Positions 33,612-43,157 of a stretch of DNA of 64,000 nucleotides are shown in pieces. The notes beneath the pieces are model-generated. The model searched no databases, was not told where the DNA came from, and was given only the letters and a program-made list of their open reading frames with translations. Numbering within the stretch: the stretch's first letter is position 1; each line of letters opens with the position of its first letter. The translations under genes were made by a program, and so were the position numbers. This stretch comes from CAIPAT01 sp041665605. GTDB lineage: Bacteria > Verrucomicrobiota > Lentisphaeria > Victivallales > Victivallaceae. Location: assembly GCA_041665605.1 (NCBI GenBank), contig JBAYIO010000010.1:1-64000 (forward strand), written 5' to 3'.

Positions 33612-35813
33612 ATGAATATAGTAATAAAATCGATAATGCTAATATTTCTGTTCCACGCTATTCTGGTTAAAACAGATGCAGGAGAAGCCGTGGTAGAGTT
33701 AGTTAAACCGGGAAAATCAACAGGCAATATTATTATACCTGCAAATGCTTCCTGCGAACTCAAAGAAAGCGCCAGGATATTGTCTGACTATATCGCAAAA
33801 AGCACTGCCGTTAAATTGCCCGTAATCGCGGAGCCTGGCAAAAAAATTGACGGAACACAGATTTATCTCGGGAAAACGATCTTCTTTGACTCAAGTAAAA
33901 TTGAAGTGACCGGTCTTGATGATCAGGGTTTCTTGATCGCCGTTCTCGCCGGCAATATAATTATTTATGGCAAAACAGATGACGCAATTGAATTCGGGGT
34001 ATACGATTTTCTGGAACGATATCTCGGAGTCCGCTGGCTGTTCCCGGGAGAAATCGGAGAATATGTTCCTAAGCATCTGGAGATTATAATTCCTGTGGGC
34101 ATGAAAAAAGATAATCCGGCTTTCCTGTCGCGGACAATCAGTCCGTTCGGTAAAAACGGCGATCAAAAAAATTATACATGGGCGAGGCGCAGCCGCATGA
34201 TTTCCACCATCGACTTTCATCACTATCTAAATCTGATATTTCCGCCGGCAAAATATGGTAAAAGCCATCCTGAATTCTATCCGGAGATTAATGGCAAACG
34301 CAGAGTGCCGGGGGACAAAGCGACTACCGACTGGCAGCCTTGTTTTTCACAGCCTGGCACAGTCAATATTGCGGCGGAACATATAAATCAAATATTCAAG
34401 ACAAATCCGGCTTTGATTTCGCGGTCGCTTGGATGCAATGACAATGGCGGATTTTGTGAATGCGCCGCGTGCATGGGAAATAGTAATAAACTAAATTCGG
34501 TAGGCATTCCATCAAGATCGGAAGCCTATTATAAATGGTGCAATCAAATCATTGCCAAAGTCCATCAGAGTTATCCTGATAAATATCTGGGGATGCTGGC
34601 CTATGCCGATGTTATAGAACCTCCGGACTTCAAATTGGATAACGCCCTTGTTCCATACATCTGTTTTGACCGGATGATTTGGGTTGACCCGTCCATTCGG
34701 GAAGCCGGGCAGGCTTTGAATCGCCGCTGGAGCGAAAAGACGGCCAATCTTGGCTGGTATGATTATATTTACGGGTCGACAAATTATGTGATTCCCCGGC
34801 TTTATTTTAATTGCATGGCTGAGTATCTGCGATTCGGTTACGGCCAAAATGTCAAATACTATTATGCGGAAGCTTATCCATCCGCAGACTGGAATGAAGG
34901 CCCCAAGCTATATTTGACTTTTAAATTATTGTGGAATCCGAATTTGGATGTTGATGCGGTGCTCAAAGATTGGTGCGAATGCGCGGTAGGCAAAGCCGCC
35001 GCCGTCGATTTGTATGAATATTACCGGTTTTGGGAAAACTTCTGGACTGTGCGAATTCCGCAAAGTGACTGGTTTAGAAATAATAAGCATAATATTTTTC
35101 TGCCTTTCAGGGGTATGGGGTATTTGGATATTTTGACCGCTGAAGATCTGAAAACAGCAAAATCATTACTGGAGAAGACTGTCCAAAAAGCCCAAACTCC
35201 AGAGGAACAGGCGCGAGCAAGATTTTTCCTTAACGGGTATCTTAAAAAGGAACAACTGATTCGAGATTATCAACTGGATTTTGTCGCTCTAAATCAAAAT
35301 CTGGCGCAATATAAAACGATAGAGACTATCGGCAAAACTGAATTTACTAAAGGATTTGAAGAGTGGCGTGCCTGGCAGCGCAGCTACAGTAAAGCTGATA
35401 TCAGATTTGATATCCAAACAGGGCATAATGCCAAAGGAGCAATCCGTTTTAATTTGGATAAATCCGCTAAATCACCAGTAACGATTTTTAAGTCTTTTGA
35501 AATCGAAGCGGAAAAAATCTATCAGATAAGCGCGTGGGTAAAACTGGACAGTCTGCCGGAAAATGCTCAAATTCAATTCATCGTCAAATGGAAAGATGAC
35601 CGCGGATGGATTGTAAATCGCAAAGAAGGCGATATCCCCCCGCTCGAAAGCGCAGTTGATATTCGCGCGGATAAAAACGAATGGAAAAAACTGCAAATGG
35701 CATTCAAAGCTCCAACTGGCGGCAAATATGCCATAGTCTTTTTCCAGGTGGACAATGCCGCCTCCGGCATAGTCTATTTTGATGATTTCATGATGGATAA
35801 AATTCAAAAGTGA
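33612..35813 (+). CDS. DUF4838 secreted carbohydrate-active protein with C-terminal CBM
   Basis: 733 aa with a signal peptide (IVIKSIMLIFLFHAILVKTD). Residues 20-140 are an alpha-glucuronidase-type N-terminal domain (ELKESARILSDYIAKSTAV, EFGVYDFLERYLGVRWLFPG). The DUF4838 core follows: HHYLNLIFPPAKYGKSHPEF, SLGCNDNGGFCECAACM, VPYICFDRMIW. The last 165 residues form a CBM4/9-like jelly roll (FTKGFEEWRAWQ, PVTIFKSFEIEAEKIYQISA). These proteins are found in glycan-use loci, with activity on uronic acid- or hexosamine-containing glycans suspected but not established. It starts 52 bp after the prepilin-like gene. Confidence 0.8.
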   Translation: MNIVIKSIMLIFLFHAILVKTDAGEAVVELVKPGKSTGNIIIPANASCELKESARILSDYIAKSTAVKLPVIAEPGKKIDGTQIYLGKTIFFDSSKIEVTGLDDQGFLIAVLAGNIIIYGKTDDAIEFGVYDFLERYLGVRWLFPGEIGEYVPKHLEIIIPVGMKKDNPAFLSRTISPFGKNGDQKNYTWARRSRMISTIDFHHYLNLIFPPAKYGKSHPEFYPEINGKRRVPGDKATTDWQPCFSQPGTVNIAAEHINQIFKTNPALISRSLGCNDNGGFCECAACMGNSNKLNSVGIPSRSEAYYKWCNQIIAKVHQSYPDKYLGMLAYADVIEPPDFKLDNALVPYICFDRMIWVDPSIREAGQALNRRWSEKTANLGWYDYIYGSTNYVIPRLYFNCMAEYLRFGYGQNVKYYYAEAYPSADWNEGPKLYLTFKLLWNPNLDVDAVLKDWCECAVGKAAAVDLYEYYRFWENFWTVRIPQSDWFRNNKHNIFLPFRGMGYLDILTAEDLKTAKSLLEKTVQKAQTPEEQARARFFLNGYLKKEQLIRDYQLDFVALNQNLAQYKTIETIGKTEFTKGFEEWRAWQRSYSKADIRFDIQTGHNAKGAIRFNLDKSAKSPVTIFKSFEIEAEKIYQISAWVKLDSLPENAQIQFIVKWKDDRGWIVNRKEGDIPPLESAVDIRADKNEWKKLQMAFKAPTGGKYAIVFFQVDNAASGIVYFDDFMMDKIQK

Positions 35814-35909
35814 ATTTCCCGCGATTTCATGCAGAAAATGAAGATCGTGAGAGAACCATGCTCGCTTGCTTCATGAATAGACAAATTATTAGAGGGAGAT
35901 TAAAATAAA

Positions 35910-37205
35910 ATGATTAAGAGAGTTATTATTGCCGGAGCCGGACACCGCAGTTTATGTTATGCCGGTTATGCCCAAGCCGCCCCGGATAAGATGCAAATTG
36001 TCGGCGTGGCCGAGCCTATCAAGGAACGTCGCGATTTTGTAGCAAAAGCATATAATTTACCGCCGGAATGCTGTTTTCACGATGTTGACGAGCTTGTAAA
36101 GAAAGAGAAATTTGCCGATGCCGTCATCAACGGCACCATGGATGCGCTCCACGTCGCAACCACCGTGAAACTGCTGGAAGCCGGTTACGATGTTTTATTG
36201 GAAAAACCGTTTGCCATAAACCATGCAGAGGTTATTGAACTTGAAGAGGCGGTGAAACGGACCGGCCGGATTGTCATGATCTGCCATGTGTTGCGTTATG
36301 CCCCGTTCTACGCTGAAATCAAACAGCGGATTTTGAATGGCGATATCGGTAAGATCGTAAATATTCAGGCAACGGAACATGTGAGCTATCACCATTATGT
36401 CGTTGGTTATGTGCGCGGCAAATGGCGCAATCAGGAGATCAGCGGCTCCAGTTTCCTAATGGCTAAAAGTTGTCACGACCTGGATCTGATTGTCTGGCTG
36501 AAAAGCGGGATTAAACCGGTACGGGTCAGCAGTTTTGGCGCCGGAGATTTTTTCTGCCGTGAAAATGCCCCGAAAAATTCCGGGACGTTATGCCTCGTGG
36601 ATTGTCCCATCGAAAAGGATTGCATTTATTCGGTGCGCCAGCTCTGTCTGAATCATCCTGAGCGCTGGGGAGCTTACATCTGGCCGGAACTTGACTACAA
36701 CGATGAACTGAATACGCCGGAAGAACGGGAACGACGCCTGCGCGACCCCAATGATCGGAATTCATATTGTGTCTGGAAATGCGACAATAATTTAACGGAC
36801 AGACAAACCGTAATGGTTGAATTTGCCGACCACGCGCTGGCTACTTTCAATTTAATCGGCAACTGCACCCGGCCGCAGCGCAAACTCCATATTATCGGCA
36901 CTAAAGGCGAGATTCAAGGAGTCCTGGATGATAATAGATTTGTTGTGCGGCACATTGATGTCAGCCCGAATTGCGAATATCGCGAAGAATGCTTTAATCT
37001 GCATCACATGGGAGATACGACAGGCGCGATGGGGGGACATGGCGGAGGAGATTTACGCCTGATAAAAGACTTTATAGATGTGATTAACGGGGAATCTCCG
37101 TCCATTTCATGTACGCTTCTAGCGGATTCGATTGCCGGGCACAAACTCGGTTTCGCCGCAGATTTGTCCATGGAGACGCACCAGTGCATCGAACTTAATG
37201 ATTGA
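35910..37205 (+). CDS. Gfo/Idh/MocA-family oxidoreductase
   Basis: 431 aa. An N-terminal Rossmann fold (MIKRVIIAGAGHRSLCYAGY) and the EKP signature (YDVLLEKPFAINHAE) define the family; CHDLDLIVWL supplies the conserved D...H-type active-site region. Members oxidise or reduce sugars, inositols or open glycosidic bonds with NAD(P). The long middle insert with four Cys (FFCRENAPKN to DCPIEKDCIY) is seen in Lentisphaerae/Firmicutes members of this family. GAGGGAG lies upstream of the ATG. It would process the sugar released by the DUF4838 enzyme; inference from position. Confidence 0.88.
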   Translation: MIKRVIIAGAGHRSLCYAGYAQAAPDKMQIVGVAEPIKERRDFVAKAYNLPPECCFHDVDELVKKEKFADAVINGTMDALHVATTVKLLEAGYDVLLEKPFAINHAEVIELEEAVKRTGRIVMICHVLRYAPFYAEIKQRILNGDIGKIVNIQATEHVSYHHYVVGYVRGKWRNQEISGSSFLMAKSCHDLDLIVWLKSGIKPVRVSSFGAGDFFCRENAPKNSGTLCLVDCPIEKDCIYSVRQLCLNHPERWGAYIWPELDYNDELNTPEERERRLRDPNDRNSYCVWKCDNNLTDRQTVMVEFADHALATFNLIGNCTRPQRKLHIIGTKGEIQGVLDDNRFVVRHIDVSPNCEYREECFNLHHMGDTTGAMGGHGGGDLRLIKDFIDVINGESPSISCTLLADSIAGHKLGFAADLSMETHQCIELND

Positions 37206-37276
37206 AAACTCATTATTAATTTTTGGATCAATAATTTTAGAACGCTTGGATATTCGCCATGTCGCTTCCACGGAAC

Positions 37277-38452
37277 TTATTTTCCGGACCGGAATCCGTC
37301 CACCCTGATTTGCACAATGAAGATCAGGCCGGTGAGCAGAATCACCAGATAGGGCAGCAGATTGAAGGTGGTGTGCGCGGCAAGAAAACCGAACGCGGGC
37401 GGAATCGTCATAACTCCGACCATTGCCGCGCCGCTTTGATAGCCGATTACGCCGGCGGCGGTCGCATGGTCGAACCGCTCCGGCACGGCATGCATCATCG
37501 CCGGATAGAGCGGAGCCGAGGCAAATCCGAGCAGTCCTATTGCAGACAATGTCAGCGCCTGCGGGCCGGGAACTGCCATCAGAATCCCGCAGACGAAGGC
37601 GAGCAGAACGCCGCATAAAATCTGATATTTATTGCCGAGCCGGTTCGCGATAAAGCCGATCAGGAAGCGTCCGGCCGTGAGCATAGCGAAGAATGCCGTG
37701 GCGGTAAAACCGGCCGTTTCGTTTGATACGCCCCGGGCGGCAGTCAGGAAAGTATAGACCCACAGCCCCATGCTTACCTCAAAGCCCGCATAGAGCCAGA
37801 ACGTCAGCGCGCAGCACCAGAAACGGCCGTTCTTTTCAGGTTTCGCATTGACCGGAGGTGTTTCCGCCGCACTCTTCTTTTCTGTCGCGGTCGAATCGCG
37901 CCAGAGTGAAAGTGTCGACAGGAACAATACGGCCAAAACGAATTGCATACTGCCGACAACGGCATAGCCCCATCGCCACGAGCCGCCGTGAGCAAGAATC
38001 ATTGTCACGAGGAAAGGCCCGCCGCATGCGCCGATACCCCAGCAGCAATGCAGCCAGTTCATGTCGCGGCTGGTGTGATGCTTCGCCACATAGGAATTCA
38101 TGCCGGTGTCAATCGCGCCCTGGCCGAAGCCGAGAGGAATTACCAGCAGCAGCATACACCAGAAGGCCGGAGACAGGGCGAACCCGAGCAGGGCGGAGCC
38201 GGTCATGAAACCGCAGATCATCAGCAGTTTTCCCGTGCTGAACCTGCGCAGGAGCGCGCCGCTGGAAAAACTGGAGACGGATGAACAAAAGTAAAGAATC
38301 AGCGAGAGGATGCCGGCGTAGGCCACCGGCTGATTCAGATCGGCGCGGATGGAACTCCAGGCCACGCCGAGAATGCCGTCCGGAAGCCCGAGGCTGATAA
38401 AGCCGATGTAAATAATGATCAGTAAAATGACTGAACGTTTTCTGTCAAGCAT
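37277..38452 (-). CDS. MFS transporter, sugar-type (FucP-like)
   Basis: 391 aa with about 12 hydrophobic segments, beginning SVILLIIIYIGFISLGLPDG. The architecture and the opening LGLPDGILGVAWSSIRADLN fit the FucP/sugar:H+ symporter or YfkF-like MFS group. It starts 3 bp after the kinase gene's stop, on the same strand, so the two are probably one transcript. It converges on the Gfo/Idh/MocA gene. A fucose isomerase gene exists at 52-54 kb, but no direct link can be drawn. Confidence 0.8.
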   Translation of the reverse strand: MLDRKRSVILLIIIYIGFISLGLPDGILGVAWSSIRADLNQPVAYAGILSLILYFCSSVSSFSSGALLRRFSTGKLLMICGFMTGSALLGFALSPAFWCMLLLVIPLGFGQGAIDTGMNSYVAKHHTSRDMNWLHCCWGIGACGGPFLVTMILAHGGSWRWGYAVVGSMQFVLAVLFLSTLSLWRDSTATEKKSAAETPPVNAKPEKNGRFWCCALTFWLYAGFEVSMGLWVYTFLTAARGVSNETAGFTATAFFAMLTAGRFLIGFIANRLGNKYQILCGVLLAFVCGILMAVPGPQALTLSAIGLLGFASAPLYPAMMHAVPERFDHATAAGVIGYQSGAAMVGVMTIPPAFGFLAAHTTFNLLPYLVILLTGLIFIVQIRVDGFRSGK

Positions 38453-38455
38453 GAT

Positions 38456-39721
38456 TTACCATTGCAGAGTGCCGTCGTAATAGAGCATGCCGATCCAGGA
38501 GCAGGCTATAATCAGCAGCAGCAGGGTGATGAGAAAAAGCGTCGCCAGCCAGTTGCGGCTGACGAAGAGATAGGTTTTTTTCAACGAACTGGCGTCCTCG
38601 GCCTTGGGGGCGAATCCGCCCAGAAAGGCGAAAACATCCTCCCGGAGTTCATCGACCGACTGATAGCGCTCTTCCGGGTTTCTGCCCATCGCTTTAAGCA
38701 CGACCGCCTGCATTGCGGCGGGGAGCTGGCGTTTCTGATTTTCCGCATCGGGGAAACTGATATTGCCGTGAATGGTTTCGGCGATCATTTCGTTGACCGG
38801 CCGGCCGCTGAGCGGGCTTTCAAAAGTCAGCATCGCATATAGAAGCGCTCCAAGCGCGTAAATGTCCGTCCGTTCGTCCTTCAGCCGGTTTTTGCCAGCG
38901 GCCTGTTCCGGGGCCATGTAGCCGGGGGTGCCTTTGGTGATGCCGTCCAGCGTGATGTTGCTGGACGCGCCGGTTCCGGGAAATGTGATCATTTCGCCGT
39001 CGTAATTATCATCAATGTCTTCAGCGGCCCCGATAAAGCGCGCCAGGCCCCAGTCCAGAATCAGCACTTCGCCGAAGTCGCCGACATGGATATTATCCGG
39101 TTTCAGGTCCAGGTGAATGACTTTCTTCGAATGAGCGAACGCCACGCCGTTGAGGACTTTCACGTAAATGCGCAGCAGGCGGGTCAGGTCAAATTCCTTC
39201 AGGGTTTTATAATCGTCCTCCCGCAGTTTTCTGAGAATGGCCGCCAGCGTCCGTCCGCGCAGCAGCTTCATGGTAAAATAGGGGGTTCCGTTGGTATCCA
39301 CCCCGATATCATGGACCGGGACGATATTCGGATGCTCCAGCCGGGCGGTGATTCTGGCCTCCTGGACAAACCGGTTGATATCCGATTGCGGACGATCCGC
39401 CGCGTCCGGGATTATTGCCATGGCCACATTGCGGGTCGTATCTCTGTCTTTCACCTGGATAACGGCTTTCATGCCGCCGAATCCGACGCTGCGGATGAAT
39501 TTGTATTTGCCGGAAGGTTTCGGGGTGAGCTCTTTAATATCAGAATTACCGGCGTACAGCGCATGTTCGTGCAGTGCGCCGTCAGCTCCGGTTGTCGCTT
39601 CCAGCACCACGGTTTTCGGCTCGGGGGAATGCTGCAAATGTTCATCCAGAGTCACTTCCTGCAGAAGATGCTCTTTAATCTCTTCCAGTTTCTGTACTGA
39701 ATTTTGACCGCTGATATTCAT
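38456..39721 (-). CDS. Membrane-anchored Ser/Thr protein kinase with atypical ATP-lysine region
   Basis: 421 aa. The kinase domain starts near residue 73. A glycine loop reads SVGFGGMKAV, the catalytic loop HLDLKPDN is at 203-210 (Asp205, Asn210), the DWG metal motif at 223-225 and GTPGYMAPEQ later. Helix-C Glu121 is present. The subdomain II motif that normally reads VAxK is VAMA (99-102), so the ATP-binding lysine is missing; Lys90 on the neighbouring strand might substitute. A single transmembrane segment lies near the C-terminus with a very short tail. No SD is obvious. It is followed by an MFS gene in the same operon and preceded by clpX, from which a terminator separates it. Confidence 0.85.
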   Translation of the reverse strand: MNISGQNSVQKLEEIKEHLLQEVTLDEHLQHSPEPKTVVLEATTGADGALHEHALYAGNSDIKELTPKPSGKYKFIRSVGFGGMKAVIQVKDRDTTRNVAMAIIPDAADRPQSDINRFVQEARITARLEHPNIVPVHDIGVDTNGTPYFTMKLLRGRTLAAILRKLREDDYKTLKEFDLTRLLRIYVKVLNGVAFAHSKKVIHLDLKPDNIHVGDFGEVLILDWGLARFIGAAEDIDDNYDGEMITFPGTGASSNITLDGITKGTPGYMAPEQAAGKNRLKDERTDIYALGALLYAMLTFESPLSGRPVNEMIAETIHGNISFPDAENQKRQLPAAMQAVVLKAMGRNPEERYQSVDELREDVFAFLGGFAPKAEDASSLKKTYLFVSRNWLATLFLITLLLLIIACSWIGMLYYDGTLQW

Positions 39722-39744
39722 AAATTTTTACAATAAAACAAAAA

Positions 39745-39773
39745 GCGGGCCGACGAAGGAAACGCCGACCCGC
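39745..39773 (-). terminator. Rho-independent terminator of clpX
   Basis: Read on the minus strand, GCGGGTCGGCG and CGTCGGCCCGC form an imperfect stem (two mismatches) around a 7-nt loop, followed directly by TTTTTGTTTTATTG. It lies 14 bp past the clpX stop codon. Confidence 0.8.
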
Positions 39774-39786
39774 CAGTAATTTTTTA

Positions 39787-41109
39787 TTATTCTGAACGTT
39801 TCCTGTTCTTTTTCGTAAGCGCCGGTTCGGCTTCACCCTTAACGACGCTCCCGTTAATCACGCATTCAGTGATGTTGTCCACGGAAGGCACTGAATACAT
39901 TATCTCCAGCATCAGGGACTCCAGCAGCGAGCGCAGTCCGCGGGCGCCGGTGCCCTTGATGACGGCTTCCTCCGCCAGGGCCTCGACCGCATCGTCGGTA
40001 AACTTCAATGAAACGTTTTCCATTGCCATCAGCTTCTGGTATTGCTTGACCAGCGCGTTTTTGGGCTCGGTCAGAATTTTCATCAAATCTTCTTTTTTCA
40101 ACGGTTCCAGATTCGCGATGATCGGCAGACGTCCGACAAATTCTGGAATAAGCCCGAATTTGATCAGGTCTTCCGGCTCGTAACGCAGCAGCGGGTTCTC
40201 CGCGGACAGCGTGGAGCGTGCCGGCTTCTTTTTTTCCGGATCGGTGATCTGCTTAAAACCGAGCACCTGTTTGCCGACACGGCGCTGAATGATTTTATCC
40301 AGTCCGATGAAAGCTCCGCCGCAGATGAACAGGATATTGGTGGTGTCCACCTGAATATATTCCTGATGCGGGTGCTTTCTGCCGCCCTTCGGAGGCACAT
40401 TCGCGACAGTGCCTTCGAGTATCTTAAGCAGCGCCTGCTGCACGCCTTCGCCCGAAACATCGCGGGTTATTGATACGTTTTCAGTTTTTCTGGCAATTTT
40501 GTCAATCTCATCGACATAGATGATCCCGATCTGGGCCTTCTGCACATCATATTCGGCAGACTGGAGCAGGCGGAGAATAATATTTTCAACGTCTTCGCCG
40601 ACATAGCCGGCTTCGGTCAGGGTCGTCGCGTCGCAGATGCAGAAAGGCACATCCAGCAGACGGGCCAAAGTCTTGGCCAGCAGGGTTTTGCCGGAGCCGG
40701 TAGGCCCGATCAGCAGCACATTGCTTTTCTCGATTTCGACGCCGTCAAAATCCGCGGCCTTCGGGTCGCTGTCGCGCTGGGACTGGAGACGCTTGTAATG
40801 ATTGTGCACCGCCACGGAAAGGAACTTTTTCGCCTGCTCCTGCCCGATGACATATTTATCCAGAACGCTTTTTATCCCGTCCGGTTTCGGCACGTTCAGC
40901 TTTGGGATGGGGTTATTGTCCGCCGCCGCCGCCGGGAAAGCGCCTTTTTTGCCTTCTTTTTTGTACAGATCCGAACAAAGACTGACGCAACTGTTGCAGA
41001 TCGCGGCCCCGGTCGGGCTGGTCACCAGTTGCCCGACTTCGGGCTCGGATGCGTTTCTGCCGCAAAATGAACAGAAGAGATTATTCTCTCCGCGTTTGTT
41101 GTTTGTCAT
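39787..41109 (-). CDS. clpX: ATP-dependent Clp protease ATP-binding subunit ClpX
   Basis: 440 aa from ATG 41109, which has AAGGACT 6-7 nt upstream; the frame runs on to 41178 but lacks an SD and overlaps clpP. The N-terminal zinc domain has Cys13, 16, 38 and 41. Walker A is GPTGSGKT, with DEIDKIA after it, and the sensor and pore regions (GEGVQQALLKILEGT) are typical. ClpX unfolds tagged proteins and feeds them to ClpP. clpP lies 16 bp upstream, on the same strand. Confidence 0.97.
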   Translation of the reverse strand: MTNNKRGENNLFCSFCGRNASEPEVGQLVTSPTGAAICNSCVSLCSDLYKKEGKKGAFPAAAADNNPIPKLNVPKPDGIKSVLDKYVIGQEQAKKFLSVAVHNHYKRLQSQRDSDPKAADFDGVEIEKSNVLLIGPTGSGKTLLAKTLARLLDVPFCICDATTLTEAGYVGEDVENIILRLLQSAEYDVQKAQIGIIYVDEIDKIARKTENVSITRDVSGEGVQQALLKILEGTVANVPPKGGRKHPHQEYIQVDTTNILFICGGAFIGLDKIIQRRVGKQVLGFKQITDPEKKKPARSTLSAENPLLRYEPEDLIKFGLIPEFVGRLPIIANLEPLKKEDLMKILTEPKNALVKQYQKLMAMENVSLKFTDDAVEALAEEAVIKGTGARGLRSLLESLMLEIMYSVPSVDNITECVINGSVVKGEAEPALTKKNRKRSE

Positions 41110-41125
41110 GGTAGTCCTTAAAAAT

Positions 41126-41743
41126 TTATTGTTTGACAGGTTCCGCCGCCGCTTTGGCTCCGCAGACCACGCTGTCAACCACGCCGTAAGCTTTTGCCTC
41201 TTCGGAGGACATGAAGTAGTCTCTCTCGGTGTCCCGCTCGACTTTTTTCAGGCTCTGTCCGGTATGCTTTGAAAGAATCTGATTGAGCATGGACCGCATC
41301 CGCAGGATTTCCTGCGCCTGGATGTTGATGTCGGCGGCGGTGCCTTCATAACCGCCCCAGGGCTGATGAATCATAATTCTGGCGTTCGGCAGCGCATAAC
41401 GCTTGCCGGGAGTGCCGGCGGCCAGCAGCACCGCGCCCATGCTGGCGGCCTGTCCGATGCAATAAGTCTTTACCGGGCAGGAGATGACCTGCATGGTGTC
41501 GTAAATCGCCAGTCCGGCGGTGATTGAGCCGCCGGGGCTGTTGATGTAGAGATCTATTTCCTTTTTCGGGTCTTCCGACTGAAGAAACAGCAGTTGCGCA
41601 ACAATCAGGTTGGCAATCGTATCATCCACCGGGGTTCCCAGAAGGATAATCCTGTCTTTAAGCAGACGGGAATAAATATCGTAACCGCGTTCGCCGGTTC
41701 CGGTTTGTTCAACGACCATCGGGACCAGTACTGAATTTTTCAT
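41126..41743 (-). CDS. clpP: ATP-dependent Clp protease proteolytic subunit ClpP
   Basis: 205 aa from ATG 41743 (AGGAG about 7 nt upstream; an in-frame GTG two codons earlier lies too close to the SD). Catalytic Ser101 is in GQAASMGA, His126 in RIMIHQPWGG and the Asp in ERDTERDYFM. It forms the tetradecameric barrel used with ClpX. It follows the trigger factor gene by 70 bp, the classic tig-clpP-clpX order, though a promoter may lie in the gap. Confidence 0.97.
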   Translation of the reverse strand: MKNSVLVPMVVEQTGTGERGYDIYSRLLKDRIILLGTPVDDTIANLIVAQLLFLQSEDPKKEIDLYINSPGGSITAGLAIYDTMQVISCPVKTYCIGQAASMGAVLLAAGTPGKRYALPNARIMIHQPWGGYEGTAADINIQAQEILRMRSMLNQILSKHTGQSLKKVERDTERDYFMSSEEAKAYGVVDSVVCGAKAAAEPVKQ

Positions 41744-41813
41744 ACACACTCCTCTTTATTGCTAAAGGTTACAGAAATACCCTTCACATAGATGCCGTTT
41801 CCGCGGAAGCCTG

Positions 41814-43151
41814 TTACTTCTTCCTGGCCGGAACATCAACGATCTGAGCATTTTTGGCCAGGAAGTCAGAAACTTTCCCGGACAGTATATCCAGATGCAT
41901 TTCTTCGATGCCGCCGGATTTTTCCAGCATACTGCGAAGTTCTTTTTCTTTATACCCGTAATATTTGCTCATATTCTTCAACTCGCCGTCAAATTCATGG
42001 CTTTCAACTTTGATATTCTCCTTCTCCGCGATCTTGCGGAGGATGAACACCCGGCGGAGTCTCAGTGCGGCATTGACCGCGGCCTCCTTCTTGTGAGCTT
42101 CAATATTCTTTTTAAACTCTTCAACGTCTTCCTCTTTTTTGACATTGGCCTGAACCACGCGTTTCAGCTCCCGCTCGATTTCGCCTTCGAGTAGCGCGGG
42201 AGAAATCTCAAAGTGTCCGATTTCATTGGAGAGTTTTTCATATGCCAGATTGGCAACTTCCGTGTTCCTCTTCATCTCGGATTCGCGGATAATGTTGTTT
42301 TTCAGCGTTTCCCGCAGCTTTTCCGGAGATTCGACTTTCATTTTTTCGCAGAGTTCGGCTTCTTCCAGCGCTTTGCGGCGCTGAACAGTATTGACCGTCA
42401 ATTTATAAGCAATTTTTTTGCCGGCCAGCGCGGCTTCGCGATAATCCGCCGGATATTCCGCCGTGAAATTATATTCTTTGCCGGCTTCCGCGCCCATAAG
42501 GGCATTGATGGCGCCCGGAATCATTTCCGGCTCGCTCAGCCACAGCCAGTTGTCATTGGCCTGAACCTGCCGGGCAAGACCGGCCGGCGCATCGGCGGCG
42601 ACGGCGAAATCGGAAGTGTAGGACACTTTCAGCATATCGTCTTTCTGCGCCGGGCTGCTGATATCTTCATACGCGGCATACATTCCCTTGTAGTATTCCA
42701 CGCGCTTTTCGACTTCCTCATCAGAGACTTCCGCCGCCGGGACTTCAACTTTAATGCCTTTATATTCGGGGAGATTGAACTCCGGGGCGACATCAAAGGT
42801 CAGCGCAAACCGGTATTCGGCGTCAAGCTTGAGTTCGCCGTCTTCGGAAGGTGCGCCGTAGGAGACGATATCCAGAGATTTATCCTCGGTCACTTTCTGG
42901 AAAGCCGCCGAATAGAAGCGCTTCTTCAATTCGCTTTTGACTTCCTCGCCGTAGCGGGACATAATCATGCTGACCGGCGCTTTTCCCTTGCGGAAACCGG
43001 GAATAACTACCATTCCGGCAAATTCGCGGGTGGTTTTACCGGCTTCGCGTTTAACCGTGTCCTGGTCTATTGTGAAGTTAAACTTCTTCTGGCATGGTTT
43101 CGTCTCTTCCACTTTGAAAGAGATTGATTCAATAAGGCTTTTATTAGACAT
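41814..43151 (-). CDS. tig: Trigger factor, ribosome-associated chaperone
   Basis: 445 aa from ATG 43151; AAAGGAA is 8 nt before it and too close to the ATG at 43157. The ribosome-docking signature GFRKGKAP is present (about residues 50-57). Middle residues (KDDMLKVSYTSDF, TAEYPADYREAALAGKKIAY) form the FKBP-like PPIase domain, and the long helical C-terminus is typical. It starts the tig-clpP-clpX group. Confidence 0.95.
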   Translation of the reverse strand: MSNKSLIESISFKVEETKPCQKKFNFTIDQDTVKREAGKTTREFAGMVVIPGFRKGKAPVSMIMSRYGEEVKSELKKRFYSAAFQKVTEDKSLDIVSYGAPSEDGELKLDAEYRFALTFDVAPEFNLPEYKGIKVEVPAAEVSDEEVEKRVEYYKGMYAAYEDISSPAQKDDMLKVSYTSDFAVAADAPAGLARQVQANDNWLWLSEPEMIPGAINALMGAEAGKEYNFTAEYPADYREAALAGKKIAYKLTVNTVQRRKALEEAELCEKMKVESPEKLRETLKNNIIRESEMKRNTEVANLAYEKLSNEIGHFEISPALLEGEIERELKRVVQANVKKEEDVEEFKKNIEAHKKEAAVNAALRLRRVFILRKIAEKENIKVESHEFDGELKNMSKYYGYKEKELRSMLEKSGGIEEMHLDILSGKVSDFLAKNAQIVDVPARKK

Positions 43152-43157
43152 TGCCAT

